Assembly (NCBI RefSeq): GCF_003086775.1
Contig: NZ_CP026001.1
Coordinates: 4,554,125-4,618,124 of the forward strand
Origin: Stenotrophomonas sp. ZAC14D1_NAIMI4_1
Lineage (GTDB): Bacteria > Pseudomonadota > Gammaproteobacteria > Xanthomonadales > Xanthomonadaceae
DNA: 64,000 bases
Reading direction: 5' to 3'
Every line of letters starts with the position of its first letter. Position 1 is the stretch's first letter. The notes below the pieces were generated by a model. The model was not told where the DNA came from. It saw only the letters and a program-made list of their open reading frames with translations, and did not search any database. A program made the translations under genes and the position numbers. Shown here piece after piece: positions 1-6,961 of the stretch.

Positions 1-1222
1 CCTTCACGCACACCACCTGGCGCAGCGTGTGCACGATCTCGACCAGATCGCGCTGGGCCTCCATCACCGCCTCGATCGGCTTGTAGGCCGCCGGCGATTC
101 ATCCACCACCTCCGCATCCTTGCGGCATTCCACGTGCGCGGTGGCCTTGGCGTGCTCATCCACGGTGATCAGCTTGCGCGCCTGGGTGCGGCTCATCACG
201 CGCCCGGCACCGTGGCTGCAGCTGTGGAAGCTGTCCTCGTTGCCCAGCCCGCGCACGATGAAGCTCTTGGCACCCATGCTGCCCGGGATGATGCCCAGCT
301 CGCCCTTGCGCGCACTCACCGCGCCCTTGCGGGTCAGCATCACTTCCTTGCCGAAGTGCACTTCGCGGTTGACGTAGTTGTGGTGGCAGTTCACCGCCTC
401 GGCCTGGGCCTCGAACGGCTTGCTGATGACCGTACGCACGGCCGCCACCACGTTGCGCATCATCACCTCGCGGTTCATGCGTGCGAAGCGCTGCGCCCAT
501 TCCACCGCGAACACATAGTCACCGTAGTGCTGGCTGCCCTCGGGCAGGTACGCCAGGTCCTGGTCGGGCAGGTTGATCATCCAGCGGCGCATTTCCTGCT
601 TGGCCAGTTCGATGAAGTAGGTGCCGATGGCATTGCCCACGCCACGCGAACCGGAGTGCAGCATGAACCACACGCGCTGGTCCTGGTCCAGGCACACTTC
701 GACGAAGTGGTTGCCGGTGCCGAGGGTGCCCAGGTGCTTGAGGTTGTTGGTGTTCTTCAGGCGCGGGTGGCGCTCGCAGATCAGCGCGAAGTCATCGACC
801 AGCTGCTTCCAGCCTTCGATGGCCAGCTCCGGCGGCGTGTCCCAGCTGCCCTTGTCACGGCCGCCACGGGTCACGCTGCGGCCATGCGGCACGGCCCGCT
901 CGATCGCGCTGCGCACCGTCGACAGGTTGTCCGGCAGGTCGCTGGCATCCAGCGTGGTGCGCACGGCCATCATGCCGCAGCCGATGTCCACGCCCACCGC
1001 AGCCGGAATGATGGCGCCGACGGTCGGCACCACCGAGCCCACGGTTGCCCCCTTGCCCAGGTGCACGTCGGGCATCACCGCGATCCACTTATGGATGAAC
1101 GGCAGCCTGGCGATGTTCTGCAGCTGCTCGCGTGCCTGGTCTTCCAGCGGCACGCCGCGCGTCCACAGCTTGATGGGTGCAGCGCCCGGCTGCTGGATCA
1201 CGTCACGGTTCAAGGTGGTCAT
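1..1222 (-). CDS. rtcB: RNA-splicing ligase RtcB (last residue cut by window edge)
   Basis: RtcB joins RNA 2',3'-cyclic phosphate or 3'-phosphate ends to 5'-OH ends with GTP and Mn2+. Translated from the minus strand, the protein begins MTTLNRDVIQQPGAAPIKLW and runs 407 codons to the edge, ending in VCVK; the E. coli protein is 408 residues ending VCVKG, so only about one residue and the stop are missing. Seen motifs: DVHLGKG near residue 55, GVDIGCGM (metal-binding Cys, about 78), GTGNHFVEV, and SCSHGAGRVMSR near 335, which holds the guanylylated His. The gene follows rsr and three Y-RNA-like genes on the same strand and should share their sigma-54 promoter. rtcA, if present, lies beyond the edge. 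Confidence 0.97.
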   Translation of the reverse strand, partial: MTTLNRDVIQQPGAAPIKLWTRGVPLEDQAREQLQNIARLPFIHKWIAVMPDVHLGKGATVGSVVPTVGAIIPAAVGVDIGCGMMAVRTTLDASDLPDNLSTVRSAIERAVPHGRSVTRGGRDKGSWDTPPELAIEGWKQLVDDFALICERHPRLKNTNNLKHLGTLGTGNHFVEVCLDQDQRVWFMLHSGSRGVGNAIGTYFIELAKQEMRRWMINLPDQDLAYLPEGSQHYGDYVFAVEWAQRFARMNREVMMRNVVAAVRTVISKPFEAQAEAVNCHHNYVNREVHFGKEVMLTRKGAVSARKGELGIIPGSMGAKSFIVRGLGNEDSFHSCSHGAGRVMSRTQARKLITVDEHAKATAHVECRKDAEVVDESPAAYKPIEAVMEAQRDLVEIVHTLRQVVCVK

Positions 1223-1276
1223 GGTGATGTTTCCTTTCATCCAATACAAAAACAAAGAAGGTGCGGTGACAAAGAT

Positions 1277-1333
1277 GGCCGAACATTCCGGGACTTGAAC
1301 CCGACCCTGAAGGGCTACCGATGTAGTTCGGCC
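1277..1333 (-). ncRNA. Y-RNA-like gene A (minimal, 57 nt), nearest rtcB
   Basis: On the minus strand the module opens with GGCCGAAC and closes with GTTCGGCC, an 8-bp terminal stem. Inside are a small hairpin CCC-TTCA-GGG and a T-arm mimic with a GGTTCAAGTCC loop. It lacks the acceptor and D-arm parts found in module B. It shares with modules B and C the flank GAATGCN just before the stem, a GAACTACA start and an ATGTTC end; like C it is followed by CTTTGTCACCGCACC. Bacterial Y RNAs bind Rsr through a stem formed by their two ends and carry a tRNA-like module. The place between rsr and rtcB and the architecture support that assignment; expression is not shown. Confidence 0.68.
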
Positions 1334-1383
1334 TGCATTCCCCGCGCAACGAAAGCGAAGGTGCCGGCAGCACGACGAGGGGT

Positions 1384-1481
1384 GGAGGAACATCCTGCTC
1401 TACCACTGAGCTACCGCTGTGTTGCCACAGCGGGCGGGGCTCGAACCCGCGACCCGGAGCTTAGAAGGCTGTAGTTCCTCC
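1384..1481 (-). ncRNA. Y-RNA-like gene B: circularly permuted tRNA mimic, 98 nt
   Basis: Read 5' to 3' on the minus strand the order is: terminal stem GGAGGAAC; an anticodon-arm-like hairpin AGC-CTTCTAA-GCT (7-nt loop with UCU at the anticodon position); variable region; a T-arm with 5-bp stem GCGGG/CCCGC and loop TTCGAGC (1436-1454); an acceptor-like 8-bp helix CCGCTGTG/CACAGCGG capped by a GCAA tetraloop; TA at tRNA positions 8-9; a D-arm GCTC-AGTGGTA-GAGC (1397-1417); and the closing strand GTTCCTCC. All tRNA arms are present, but the acceptor end is sealed by a tetraloop and the RNA ends fall between the D arm and the anticodon arm. Known bacterial Y RNAs (YrlA type) mimic tRNA in this way. 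Confidence 0.8.
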
Positions 1482-1526
1482 GGCATTCGCAGTGCCGGCG
1501 TTGAAACAGGTGCGGTGACAAAGAGG

Positions 1527-1608
1527 GGTGGAACATCGTCTCCCCACAACCGGCAGGACACGCGGGATTCGAACCCGACCCCGAAGGGACAACCCATGTA
1601 GTTCCACC
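1527..1608 (-). ncRNA. Y-RNA-like gene C (82 nt), nearest rsr
   Basis: The terminal stem is GGTGGAAC/GTTCCACC. Next come a CCC-TTCG-GGG tetraloop hairpin and a T-arm CGGG-TTCGAAT-CCCG (1563-1577). An imperfect acceptor-like helix follows (CGTGTCC with GGAGACG, one mismatch), and no D-arm is recognisable. The flanks match module A: GAATGCT before it and CTTTGTCACCGCACC after it. It is intermediate between the full mimic B and the minimal module A, so the three look like tandem duplicates that have lost different amounts of the tRNA body. It should be made from the rsr-rtcB transcript and bind Rsr; this is inferred from architecture and place. Confidence 0.7.
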
Positions 1609-1644
1609 AGCATTCACCGCGAAAAACGTGAATTCCCGGTCCTG

Positions 1645-1670
1645 CCCGGCTGGCCCCATTGCCAGCCGGG
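1645..1670. repeat. Strong 10-bp hairpin between rsr and the Y-RNA genes
   Basis: CCCGGCTGGC and GCCAGCCGGG form a perfect 10-bp inverted repeat around a 6-nt loop, 41 nt after the rsr stop codon. No run of T follows, so it is not a standard intrinsic terminator. It could protect the 3' end of rsr mRNA or mark a processing point before the Y RNAs. Confidence 0.6.
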
Positions 1671-1710
1671 CGGTCCCTGGCGACATCCTTGCCGCCGTCC
1701 AACATCGTGT

Positions 1711-3258
1711 TTACAGCGGCATGTCCTCGATGCGCTCGACCCAGCCGCTGCCATCGCCCGGCGCCTGCGCGAACTGCGCCAGCAGGTCGAACACCGCATC
1801 GCTGAAGCCGCCGATATGCAGCACGTCCTCGCGCTGCACGGTCTGGCTGCTGGCTACCGGCTGCAGGTCGATGCACACCAGCCGTGCCTGCGGGCAACGC
1901 TGCTTCAGCGCATCCCAGGCCTGCATCGTGGCCGTCGCGCCGCCCCTGCGGGTGTCACGCCAGCTTTCGTTGTCCGACACCAGCACCACCAGGTCGACCT
2001 GCTCGCGACGATGGTTGAGGTGTTCCAGCGGCGCACTGACCGAGGTACCACCGCCATTGATCGCCAGCTGCGCCGCCAACGTCATCACGCTGTCGCGCGG
2101 GTTCAACCGCACCGGGCGCACCTCGGTGTCGAACGGCAGCACCGTGGCCAGCGGCTGGCCGCGCAGCACGCAGGCCGCGATCAGCGCCGCCACGTCCACG
2201 CAGCGCACCGCCGAGCTGGCGCCCTTGCGGTAGCCGGTCACCGGCCACTGCATGGAACCGGACACGTCCACCGCCACCACCACCCGGCCTGGCAGCACCG
2301 GCACCTGCGCCGTGGCCGTTTCCATCGCGTCCTGCAACGCTTCCGGAATCTGCTGCGGCAGGCGGGCGCTGGCCTGGTAGGCCATCAGCAGCTGGTACGG
2401 CATCACCCGGGCGCGGCGCACCTGGGCCGGATCACGCAGCCGCGCTGCGATCACCGACACCATCGCCGGGTCATCGAACACGCCGTTGCGGGCGAACGTG
2501 TTGAGGTTCATCCGCATCGACTGCCACGACGCACTGCGCGCCAGCGCCGACCACTGCGCCGCATCCAGCGGCAGCGTGCTGAAGTACTGGAACGGCAGGT
2601 CCGGCGGCAGTCCACGCGGGTCACGCTTGAACGCCTCGTAGGCCTGCACCAGCGCCGGCAGCTGCGCCTCTTCGTACGGGCGACCGACAATCCACGCATA
2701 CAGCGCCTTGCGCTCGGCATCGGCCGGCTTCGGGTGCACCATGCGGATCAGGTCGGCCAGCGACGGCTGCTGGCCGATGGCCGCACGCACCAGGGTTTCC
2801 GCCGATGCCTGCTGGATCCACTCGCGTACCAGGCGCTTCGGCAGCGACCCCAGCGACCGGCGGCCGACCTGGCCGCTGCGCATGATCTGCACGAAGGTGC
2901 GCAGCTGGCGGCCGTTGTCGACCACCCGCGGGAACACCCGGACGAAAGCCTCCGGGTCTCGCAGGCTGAGCACGGCCAGCAGCAGCGCCGGCATGTCCTT
3001 CATGTGCGCCACCTGGCGGGCATAGACCGCCGTGCGGGCAATGAAGCGCGGCTCGACCTGCGCGGTCAGCGCCAGCACCTGCTGCAGCTGTGTGTCGGCA
3101 GCGCTGTAGAACGTGTTGTTGAGGCAGCCGGTGGCCGCATACAGGGCCAGGGCAGCGCGCGGGTCACGGCGGTAGGCCAGGCCACCGGCTTCATTGACGG
3201 TGGTGGCCGGCGGCAGTGCCGGGGCACGCGGGGTGGAGAAGAGCGTCAGGTTGGCCAT
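1711..3258 (-). CDS. rsr: Rsr, Ro60-family TROVE/vWA RNA-binding protein
   Basis: This is the bacterial orthologue of Ro60, a ring protein that binds Y RNAs and misfolded or damaged RNA. The 515-residue product (about the usual size) has an alpha-helical TROVE region over roughly residues 1-340 (VNEAGGLAYRRDPRAAL near the start, MKDMPALLLAVLSL near 85) and a C-terminal vWA domain with an intact MIDAS (VAVDVSGSMQ, later VSDNESW). The start MANLTLFSTP at 3258 is preferred. It has a GAGGA ribosome site, and the upstream in-frame ATG at 3324 lies inside the sigma-54 promoter, upstream of the transcript start. It is the first gene of the rsr-Y RNA-rtcB unit. Confidence 0.95.
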   Translation of the reverse strand: MANLTLFSTPRAPALPPATTVNEAGGLAYRRDPRAALALYAATGCLNNTFYSAADTQLQQVLALTAQVEPRFIARTAVYARQVAHMKDMPALLLAVLSLRDPEAFVRVFPRVVDNGRQLRTFVQIMRSGQVGRRSLGSLPKRLVREWIQQASAETLVRAAIGQQPSLADLIRMVHPKPADAERKALYAWIVGRPYEEAQLPALVQAYEAFKRDPRGLPPDLPFQYFSTLPLDAAQWSALARSASWQSMRMNLNTFARNGVFDDPAMVSVIAARLRDPAQVRRARVMPYQLLMAYQASARLPQQIPEALQDAMETATAQVPVLPGRVVVAVDVSGSMQWPVTGYRKGASSAVRCVDVAALIAACVLRGQPLATVLPFDTEVRPVRLNPRDSVMTLAAQLAINGGGTSVSAPLEHLNHRREQVDLVVLVSDNESWRDTRRGGATATMQAWDALKQRCPQARLVCIDLQPVASSQTVQREDVLHIGGFSDAVFDLLAQFAQAPGDGSGWVERIEDMPL

Positions 3259-3307
3259 CGTGGTGTCCTCGGCGGGAACGGCCCGCTTCGTGTCTTGGGA
3301 TGGATTG

Positions 3308-3323
3308 AGCAATGGCCGTGCCA
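3308..3323 (-). promoter_or_regulatory. Sigma-54 promoter of the rsr-Y RNA-rtcB operon
   Basis: The minus strand reads TGGCAC-N5-TTGCT, an exact match to the -24/-12 consensus. It lies 50-65 nt upstream of the rsr start, so transcription should begin near 3297. The divergent rtcR gene encodes the matching sigma-54 activator. RtcR control of rtc operons from such promoters is established in enteric bacteria. Confidence 0.93.
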
Positions 3324-3404
3324 ACTTTTTCCATGACGCATCAACTCATTGTTTTTTCTGGATTTCGCCCGATCTCTGACGTAACACCCACCCATTGACC
3401 GCAC

Positions 3405-3420
3405 TGAATGTATATATTCA
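3405..3420. promoter_or_regulatory. AT-rich inverted repeat in the rtcR-rsr intergenic region
   Basis: TGAAT-N6-ATTCA lies 82-97 bp upstream of the -24 element of the rsr promoter and 26 bp before the rtcR start. It is markedly AT-rich for this genome. It could be an RtcR upstream activating site or part of the rtcR promoter (TTGACC lies at 3395). Role inferred from position only. Confidence 0.35.
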
Positions 3421-3445
3421 GCGCGCGTCTTTTATAGGAATGGAT

Positions 3446-5041
3446 ATGTCACGTCGACAGGTAGTCTTCGGCATGCTCGGCACCCAGCTCGACGCGGGCG
3501 AGGGTCCGGGTCGTTGGCAGAAATGGCGTCCCACGGTGTCGCTGGGCATGCATGAGGACTTCCTGCCCGACCGCATCGAGCTGCTGCTGGACGAGCGCCG
3601 CTACGCCAAGCTTGCCCGCGTGGTCTGCGAGGACCTGCAGCAGATGGCGCCCGGGCTGGAGGTGCGGCGTCACGACACCTACCTGGCAGATCCCTGGGAG
3701 TTCGAAGGGGTCTACTCGACCCTGCACGACTTCCTGGCCAGCTATCCGTTCCAGCCGGAGGAGGAGGACTACTACGTCCACATCACCACCGGCACGCACG
3801 TGGCGCAGATCTGCTGGTTCCTGCTCACCGAGAGCCGGCATTTCCCCGGCCGCCTGCTGCAGACCTCGCCGCCGCGCAAGCAGGACGGCGCGGCCGGCAG
3901 CTACGCGGTCATCGACCTGGACCTGTCGCGCTACGACCACATCGCGCAGCGATTCGCCCAGCAGCAACTGCAGGACCGCGACCTGCTGAAGAGTGGCATC
4001 GCCACGCGCAATGCGGCGTTCAACGCGATGATCGCGCAGATTGAAACCGTGGCCACGCGCTCGCGCGCGCCGATGCTGCTGATGGGCCCCACCGGCGCAG
4101 GCAAGAGCCAGCTGGCCAAGCGCGTGTTCGAGCTGAAGAAGCTCAAGCACCAGCTGCCCGGCCGTTTTGTCGAGGTGAACTGCGCCACCCTGCGCGGCGA
4201 CGGCGCAATGAGCACGCTGTTCGGACATACCAAGGGCGCGTACACCGGCGCCTCGTCCGACCGCGCCGGGCTGCTGCGCTCTGCCCACCAGGGCCTGCTG
4301 TTCCTGGATGAGATCGGCGAGCTGGGCCTGGACGAACAGGCCATGCTGCTGCGTGCGCTGGAGGAGAAGCGCTTCCTGCCCGTGGGCAGCGACCGCGAGG
4401 TGGAAAGCGAGTTCCAGCTGATTGCGGGCACCAACCGCGATCTGCAGCACTCGGTGCTGGAGGGCAGCTTCCGCGAAGACCTGCTGGCGCGCCTGAACCT
4501 GTGGACCTACCACCTGCCCGGCCTGGCCCAGCGCCGGGAGGACATCGAGCCCAACATCGAGTTCGAGCTGCAGCGCTGGTCGCAGCAGCAGCATGCGCAG
4601 GTGCGCTTCAACGTGGAGGCACGCACGCGCTACCTGGCGTTCGCCACCAGTGCCGAGGCGGCCTGGCGCGGCAATTTCCGCGATCTGGGGGCATCGATCA
4701 TGCGACTGGCGACGTTGGCCAACGCCGGGCGCATCCAGATCGAAGGCGTCGATGATGAGATCGCGCGCCTGCGCCAGCAATGGCGCGGCGGCCAGGCGCC
4801 GTCAGCGCTGGAGGCGCTGCTGGGCCCGGCCGTGGATGAGCTGGACCGCTTCGACCGCGTGCAGCTGGAAGAGGTGGTGCGGGTCTGCGCGCACTCAAAG
4901 TCGCTGTCAGCGGCCGGCCGCGAGCTGTTTGCGGTGTCGCGCACCCAGCGCGCCAGCACCAACGACGCCGACCGCCTGCGCAAGTACCTGGCGAAATTCG
5001 GCCTGGACTGGGAGCAGGTGCGGCGCCCGGCGGGGCCGTAG
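3446..5041 (+). CDS. rtcR: RtcR, CARF-domain sigma-54 activator of RNA repair genes
   Basis: RtcR senses an RNA-derived ligand through its N-terminal CARF domain (about residues 1-180, with DYYVHITTGTHVAQICW) and then activates sigma-54 RNA polymerase. The AAA+ domain shows Walker A GPTGAGKS, the GAFTGA-type loop as GAYTGA, Walker B LLFLDEIGEL and the arginine-finger region; a C-terminal HTH follows (KSLSAAGRELFAVSR). The start MSRRQVVFG at 3446 has an AGGA site six bases upstream and gives 531 residues, against 532 in E. coli; an open frame from 3395 would add 17 unlikely residues. It is divergent from its expected target operon. Confidence 0.95.
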   Translation: MSRRQVVFGMLGTQLDAGEGPGRWQKWRPTVSLGMHEDFLPDRIELLLDERRYAKLARVVCEDLQQMAPGLEVRRHDTYLADPWEFEGVYSTLHDFLASYPFQPEEEDYYVHITTGTHVAQICWFLLTESRHFPGRLLQTSPPRKQDGAAGSYAVIDLDLSRYDHIAQRFAQQQLQDRDLLKSGIATRNAAFNAMIAQIETVATRSRAPMLLMGPTGAGKSQLAKRVFELKKLKHQLPGRFVEVNCATLRGDGAMSTLFGHTKGAYTGASSDRAGLLRSAHQGLLFLDEIGELGLDEQAMLLRALEEKRFLPVGSDREVESEFQLIAGTNRDLQHSVLEGSFREDLLARLNLWTYHLPGLAQRREDIEPNIEFELQRWSQQQHAQVRFNVEARTRYLAFATSAEAAWRGNFRDLGASIMRLATLANAGRIQIEGVDDEIARLRQQWRGGQAPSALEALLGPAVDELDRFDRVQLEEVVRVCAHSKSLSAAGRELFAVSRTQRASTNDADRLRKYLAKFGLDWEQVRRPAGP

Positions 5042-5116
5042 CGCCGCGCTTGCCCGGCCGCCGGCCGCGGCGCATGATGGCCGCGCGGCACGCCGCCGCC
5101 ATCGGGGAGCACGCGC

Positions 5117-5263
5117 ATGCAGGACCGCAAGCCGCCATCAAAGGTCACCCCACGGGCCATCGTGCTGGCTGTCGCCGCCGCATTGGTGATGTTCTATGGC
5201 GGCTACCAGGTGGGCAAGCAGCTGGCCCTGCGCGAGAACGCAGAGCAGGCCGCAAGCCGGTAG
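5117..5263 (+). CDS. 48-residue single-pass membrane protein, unknown function
   Basis: A short gene starts MQDRKPPSKVTPRA and has one hydrophobic segment (AIVLAVAAALVMFYGGY, about residues 14-30) followed by a polar tail KQLALRENAEQAASR. A GGGGAG ribosome site sits seven bases before the ATG. The basic N-terminus and position of the helix suggest an inner-membrane protein with the N-terminus inside. Its TAG stop is the TAG of a GTAG repeat that begins at 5260. No function is recognised; codon use matches the surroundings. Confidence 0.65.
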   Translation: MQDRKPPSKVTPRAIVLAVAAALVMFYGGYQVGKQLALRENAEQAASR

Positions 5264-5295
5264 CGTCGAGCGTGCTCGACTGTTCTCGATGCTAC
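5260..5295. repeat. SMAG-type GTAG palindrome, degenerate
   Basis: GTAGC, a GTCGAG-CGTG-CTCGAC hairpin, and a closing GATGCTAC. The opening GTAG supplies the stop codon of the 48-residue gene. It also separates the convergent SUKH-like gene. Confidence 0.7.
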
Positions 5296-5323
5296 CCGCA
5301 CCCGCCAGAGGCGCTGAGCAGAC

Positions 5324-5869
5324 TCAATGCTCGGACGCCCAGAAAGCGCCCTCCGCCACGGCGCCCGGATCGATCTGCGCAACCGCCTGTAGAAATGCCT
5401 GCCTGCTTTGCGCACCGTAGGGAAATTCACACAGGCATTCGGCAAAGCGGAGCAGATCCCGGTTGACGAACATGCGCGCGTCACCGTTGTCGTGGTCCCA
5501 CAACACCACTTCGCCACTGGCCGCGTCGATGGCCAGCACGTTGCCGCCGCCATCATGGCCGAGCGCCCTGCCGGGCTCCGGCAGCAGGGCGGAGACCTCG
5601 ACCGCACGCTCGGCATCGAAGAACGAGAGATACGGTGCCGCCTGGCGCGGCAGGCCCTGCTCGCTGAGCAGCCGCCGTGCATGCGGGCCCAGCCACGCCG
5701 GCAAGGTCTCCAGCGAGTAGCGCTGGAACGCGAAGAGATCGGACAGATCCGGCGCTTCCTCCAGCAGCTCTGCCGGCACCGCCGGCAGCCGTGCCGTCAA
5801 CATCTCCTCGAAATGGGTCAAGACGGCGCGTACACCATCACCGGCCGGGTGCGCGTCCTTGGAGGTCAT
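5324..5869 (-). CDS. SUKH-4-like (SMI1/KNR4 superfamily) protein
   Basis: The 181-residue product has the layout of SUKH-4 immunity-type proteins: a helical N-terminus, LPRQAAPYLSFFDAE in the middle, a beta-rich GGGNVLAIDAASGEVVLWDHDNGDARMFVN core and a C-terminal helix LLRFAECLCEFPYG. Family members often neutralise polymorphic toxins, but others have unrelated roles. No toxin, VgrG, Rhs or secretion gene lies nearby, so a defence role is not shown. It sits 12 bp after a larger unknown gene on the same strand and is probably cotranscribed with it. Confidence 0.6.
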   Translation of the reverse strand: MTSKDAHPAGDGVRAVLTHFEEMLTARLPAVPAELLEEAPDLSDLFAFQRYSLETLPAWLGPHARRLLSEQGLPRQAAPYLSFFDAERAVEVSALLPEPGRALGHDGGGNVLAIDAASGEVVLWDHDNGDARMFVNRDLLRFAECLCEFPYGAQSRQAFLQAVAQIDPGAVAEGAFWASEH

Positions 5870-5881
5870 GGGGCCCAGCCC

Positions 5882-6436
5882 TCAGGCGATCTGCACGATG
5901 CGCGCGTTCTGGCACAGCGGGTAGCTGGCCACGAACTCCGCGATCGCATCACGCATCTTCTCGAACGATTCGCCGTACATGTACAGCGCGGTCTCGGTCG
6001 GCCCCTGCCACCAGCTGCAGATCTCACCCAGTCCATCGATGTTGTCGGACAGCTGCTCGAACACGTGGTTGGAGTCGCACTGTTCGTAGACTTCGTCCGG
6101 CAGGTTCAGGCCATCCAGGTAGATGCCCAGCCCCTCGGTGACGCCGAAGGCGCGATCATCCTCGCCCACACGCTGCACCTGCGAACCCTTCGGTGCGCCC
6201 AGCTGCTCCAGCAGGTCGATCAGCTTCGGCACGCCATCCGCATCGACCAGTGCCACTTCGATATCGCCGTACTCGACTTCGCCCAGGTCGGAGATTGCGG
6301 TGCCACCCCCGGTCAGTTCGCCCAGGTTCGCCGCCTGCAGCAGCGCATCGAGCGGATCCTCGAACAGCTCGTGGCGATGCTCGGGCTGCAGCTTCGCATT
6401 CAACTTCACGGTGACGTGCAGGGTGGGTTCGGTCAT
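5882..6436 (-). CDS. Hypothetical acidic cytoplasmic protein
   Basis: I do not recognise this 184-residue protein. It starts MTEPTLHVTVKLNAKLQPEH; a cluster of Asp and Glu (GEVEYGDIEVALVDADG, about residues 53-70) precedes a region that begins KLIDLLEQLGAPKGSQVQRV. No signal peptide or membrane segment is visible. The start at 6436 has an AGGA site about eight bases upstream; the same frame is open further upstream but runs into a SMAG repeat. It is followed 12 bp later by the SUKH-like gene, so the two may work together. Confidence 0.7.
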   Translation of the reverse strand: MTEPTLHVTVKLNAKLQPEHRHELFEDPLDALLQAANLGELTGGGTAISDLGEVEYGDIEVALVDADGVPKLIDLLEQLGAPKGSQVQRVGEDDRAFGVTEGLGIYLDGLNLPDEVYEQCDSNHVFEQLSDNIDGLGEICSWWQGPTETALYMYGESFEKMRDAIAEFVASYPLCQNARIVQIA

Positions 6437-6468
6437 GGGGGCGTTCCTGGAAGATGTCAGGCCCCATT

Positions 6469-6533
6469 GTAGAGTCGAGCTTGCTCGACTGCTTCCAGCG
6501 CGGCACAAGGCAGTCGAGCAAGCTCGACTCTAC
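6469..6533. repeat. SMAG dimer (two facing GTAG palindromes)
   Basis: GTAGAGTCGAGCTTGCTCGA and its inverted copy face each other 20-odd bases apart. GTAG marks both outer ends. It lies between two minus-strand genes. Confidence 0.85.
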
Positions 6534-6548
6534 GGGGGTTCGAGGTGA

Positions 6549-6875
6549 TCAACGCAGGAACAGCGCCACCTTGCGCTTCAGCAGCTCGACCAGCACCGGG
6601 TCCATGTAGTCGTAGTCATCGGGGATATCCAGGCAGATCACCCGCTTGCCGTTCATCCACGCCTTGTAGCGGCTGGACAGGCGGTTGCGGTGCGCCTTCT
6701 CCATCACGAACACCAGGTCCGCCCACTGCAGCAGCTCCGGGCTGAGCACTTCCTCGGCGTCGGCCAGCAGCCCGGCCGAGGCGGTTTCAATCCCCGGCCA
6801 ATCGGCGAAGACCTGCTCGGCTGTCGGGCTGCGCAGGCGGTTCTGGCTGCAGAGGAAAAGCACGTTGCGGGTCAT
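6549..6875 (-). CDS. Low-molecular-weight protein tyrosine phosphatase family protein
   Basis: The 108-residue product starts MTRNVLFLCSQNRLRSPTAE, which contains the C-X5-R phosphate loop (CSQNRLR) followed by SPTAE as in LMW phosphatases. The usual DPY-type acid segment is represented near the C-terminus by DIPDDYDYMDP, which should supply the general acid Asp. At 108 residues it is shorter than the usual 140-160. The frame is open upstream to 7295 inside uvrD, but the start at 6875 fits the family and has an AAGGA site. The substrate is unknown; a soluble cytoplasmic enzyme is expected. Confidence 0.85.
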   Translation of the reverse strand: MTRNVLFLCSQNRLRSPTAEQVFADWPGIETASAGLLADAEEVLSPELLQWADLVFVMEKAHRNRLSSRYKAWMNGKRVICLDIPDDYDYMDPVLVELLKRKVALFLR

Positions 6876-6889
6876 GACCACTCGTCCTT

Positions 6890-6955
6890 GTAGAGCCGAG
6901 CCCATGCTCGGCTGATTTTCCCAGCGCAAGCTGCCGAGCGTTGGCTCGGCTCTAC
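6890..6955. repeat. SMAG dimer
   Basis: Two inverted GTAGAGCCGAGC...GCTCGG hairpins face each other between uvrD and the phosphatase gene. The outer ends are GTAG and CTAC. Confidence 0.85.
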
Positions 6956-6961
6956 AGGTGA

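Noticed and set aside
1384..1481. A conventional tRNA gene on the minus strand
   Set aside because: D-arm and T-arm are present, but the order is permuted: T-arm and acceptor strand precede the D-arm and the acceptor end is closed by a GCAA loop. It cannot be a standard charged tRNA without rearrangement.
1240..1640. Small protein genes in the rsr-rtcB gap (open frames of 60-90 codons)
   Set aside because: Three structured RNA modules explain the conserved sequence; the frames lack ribosome sites and differ between modules.
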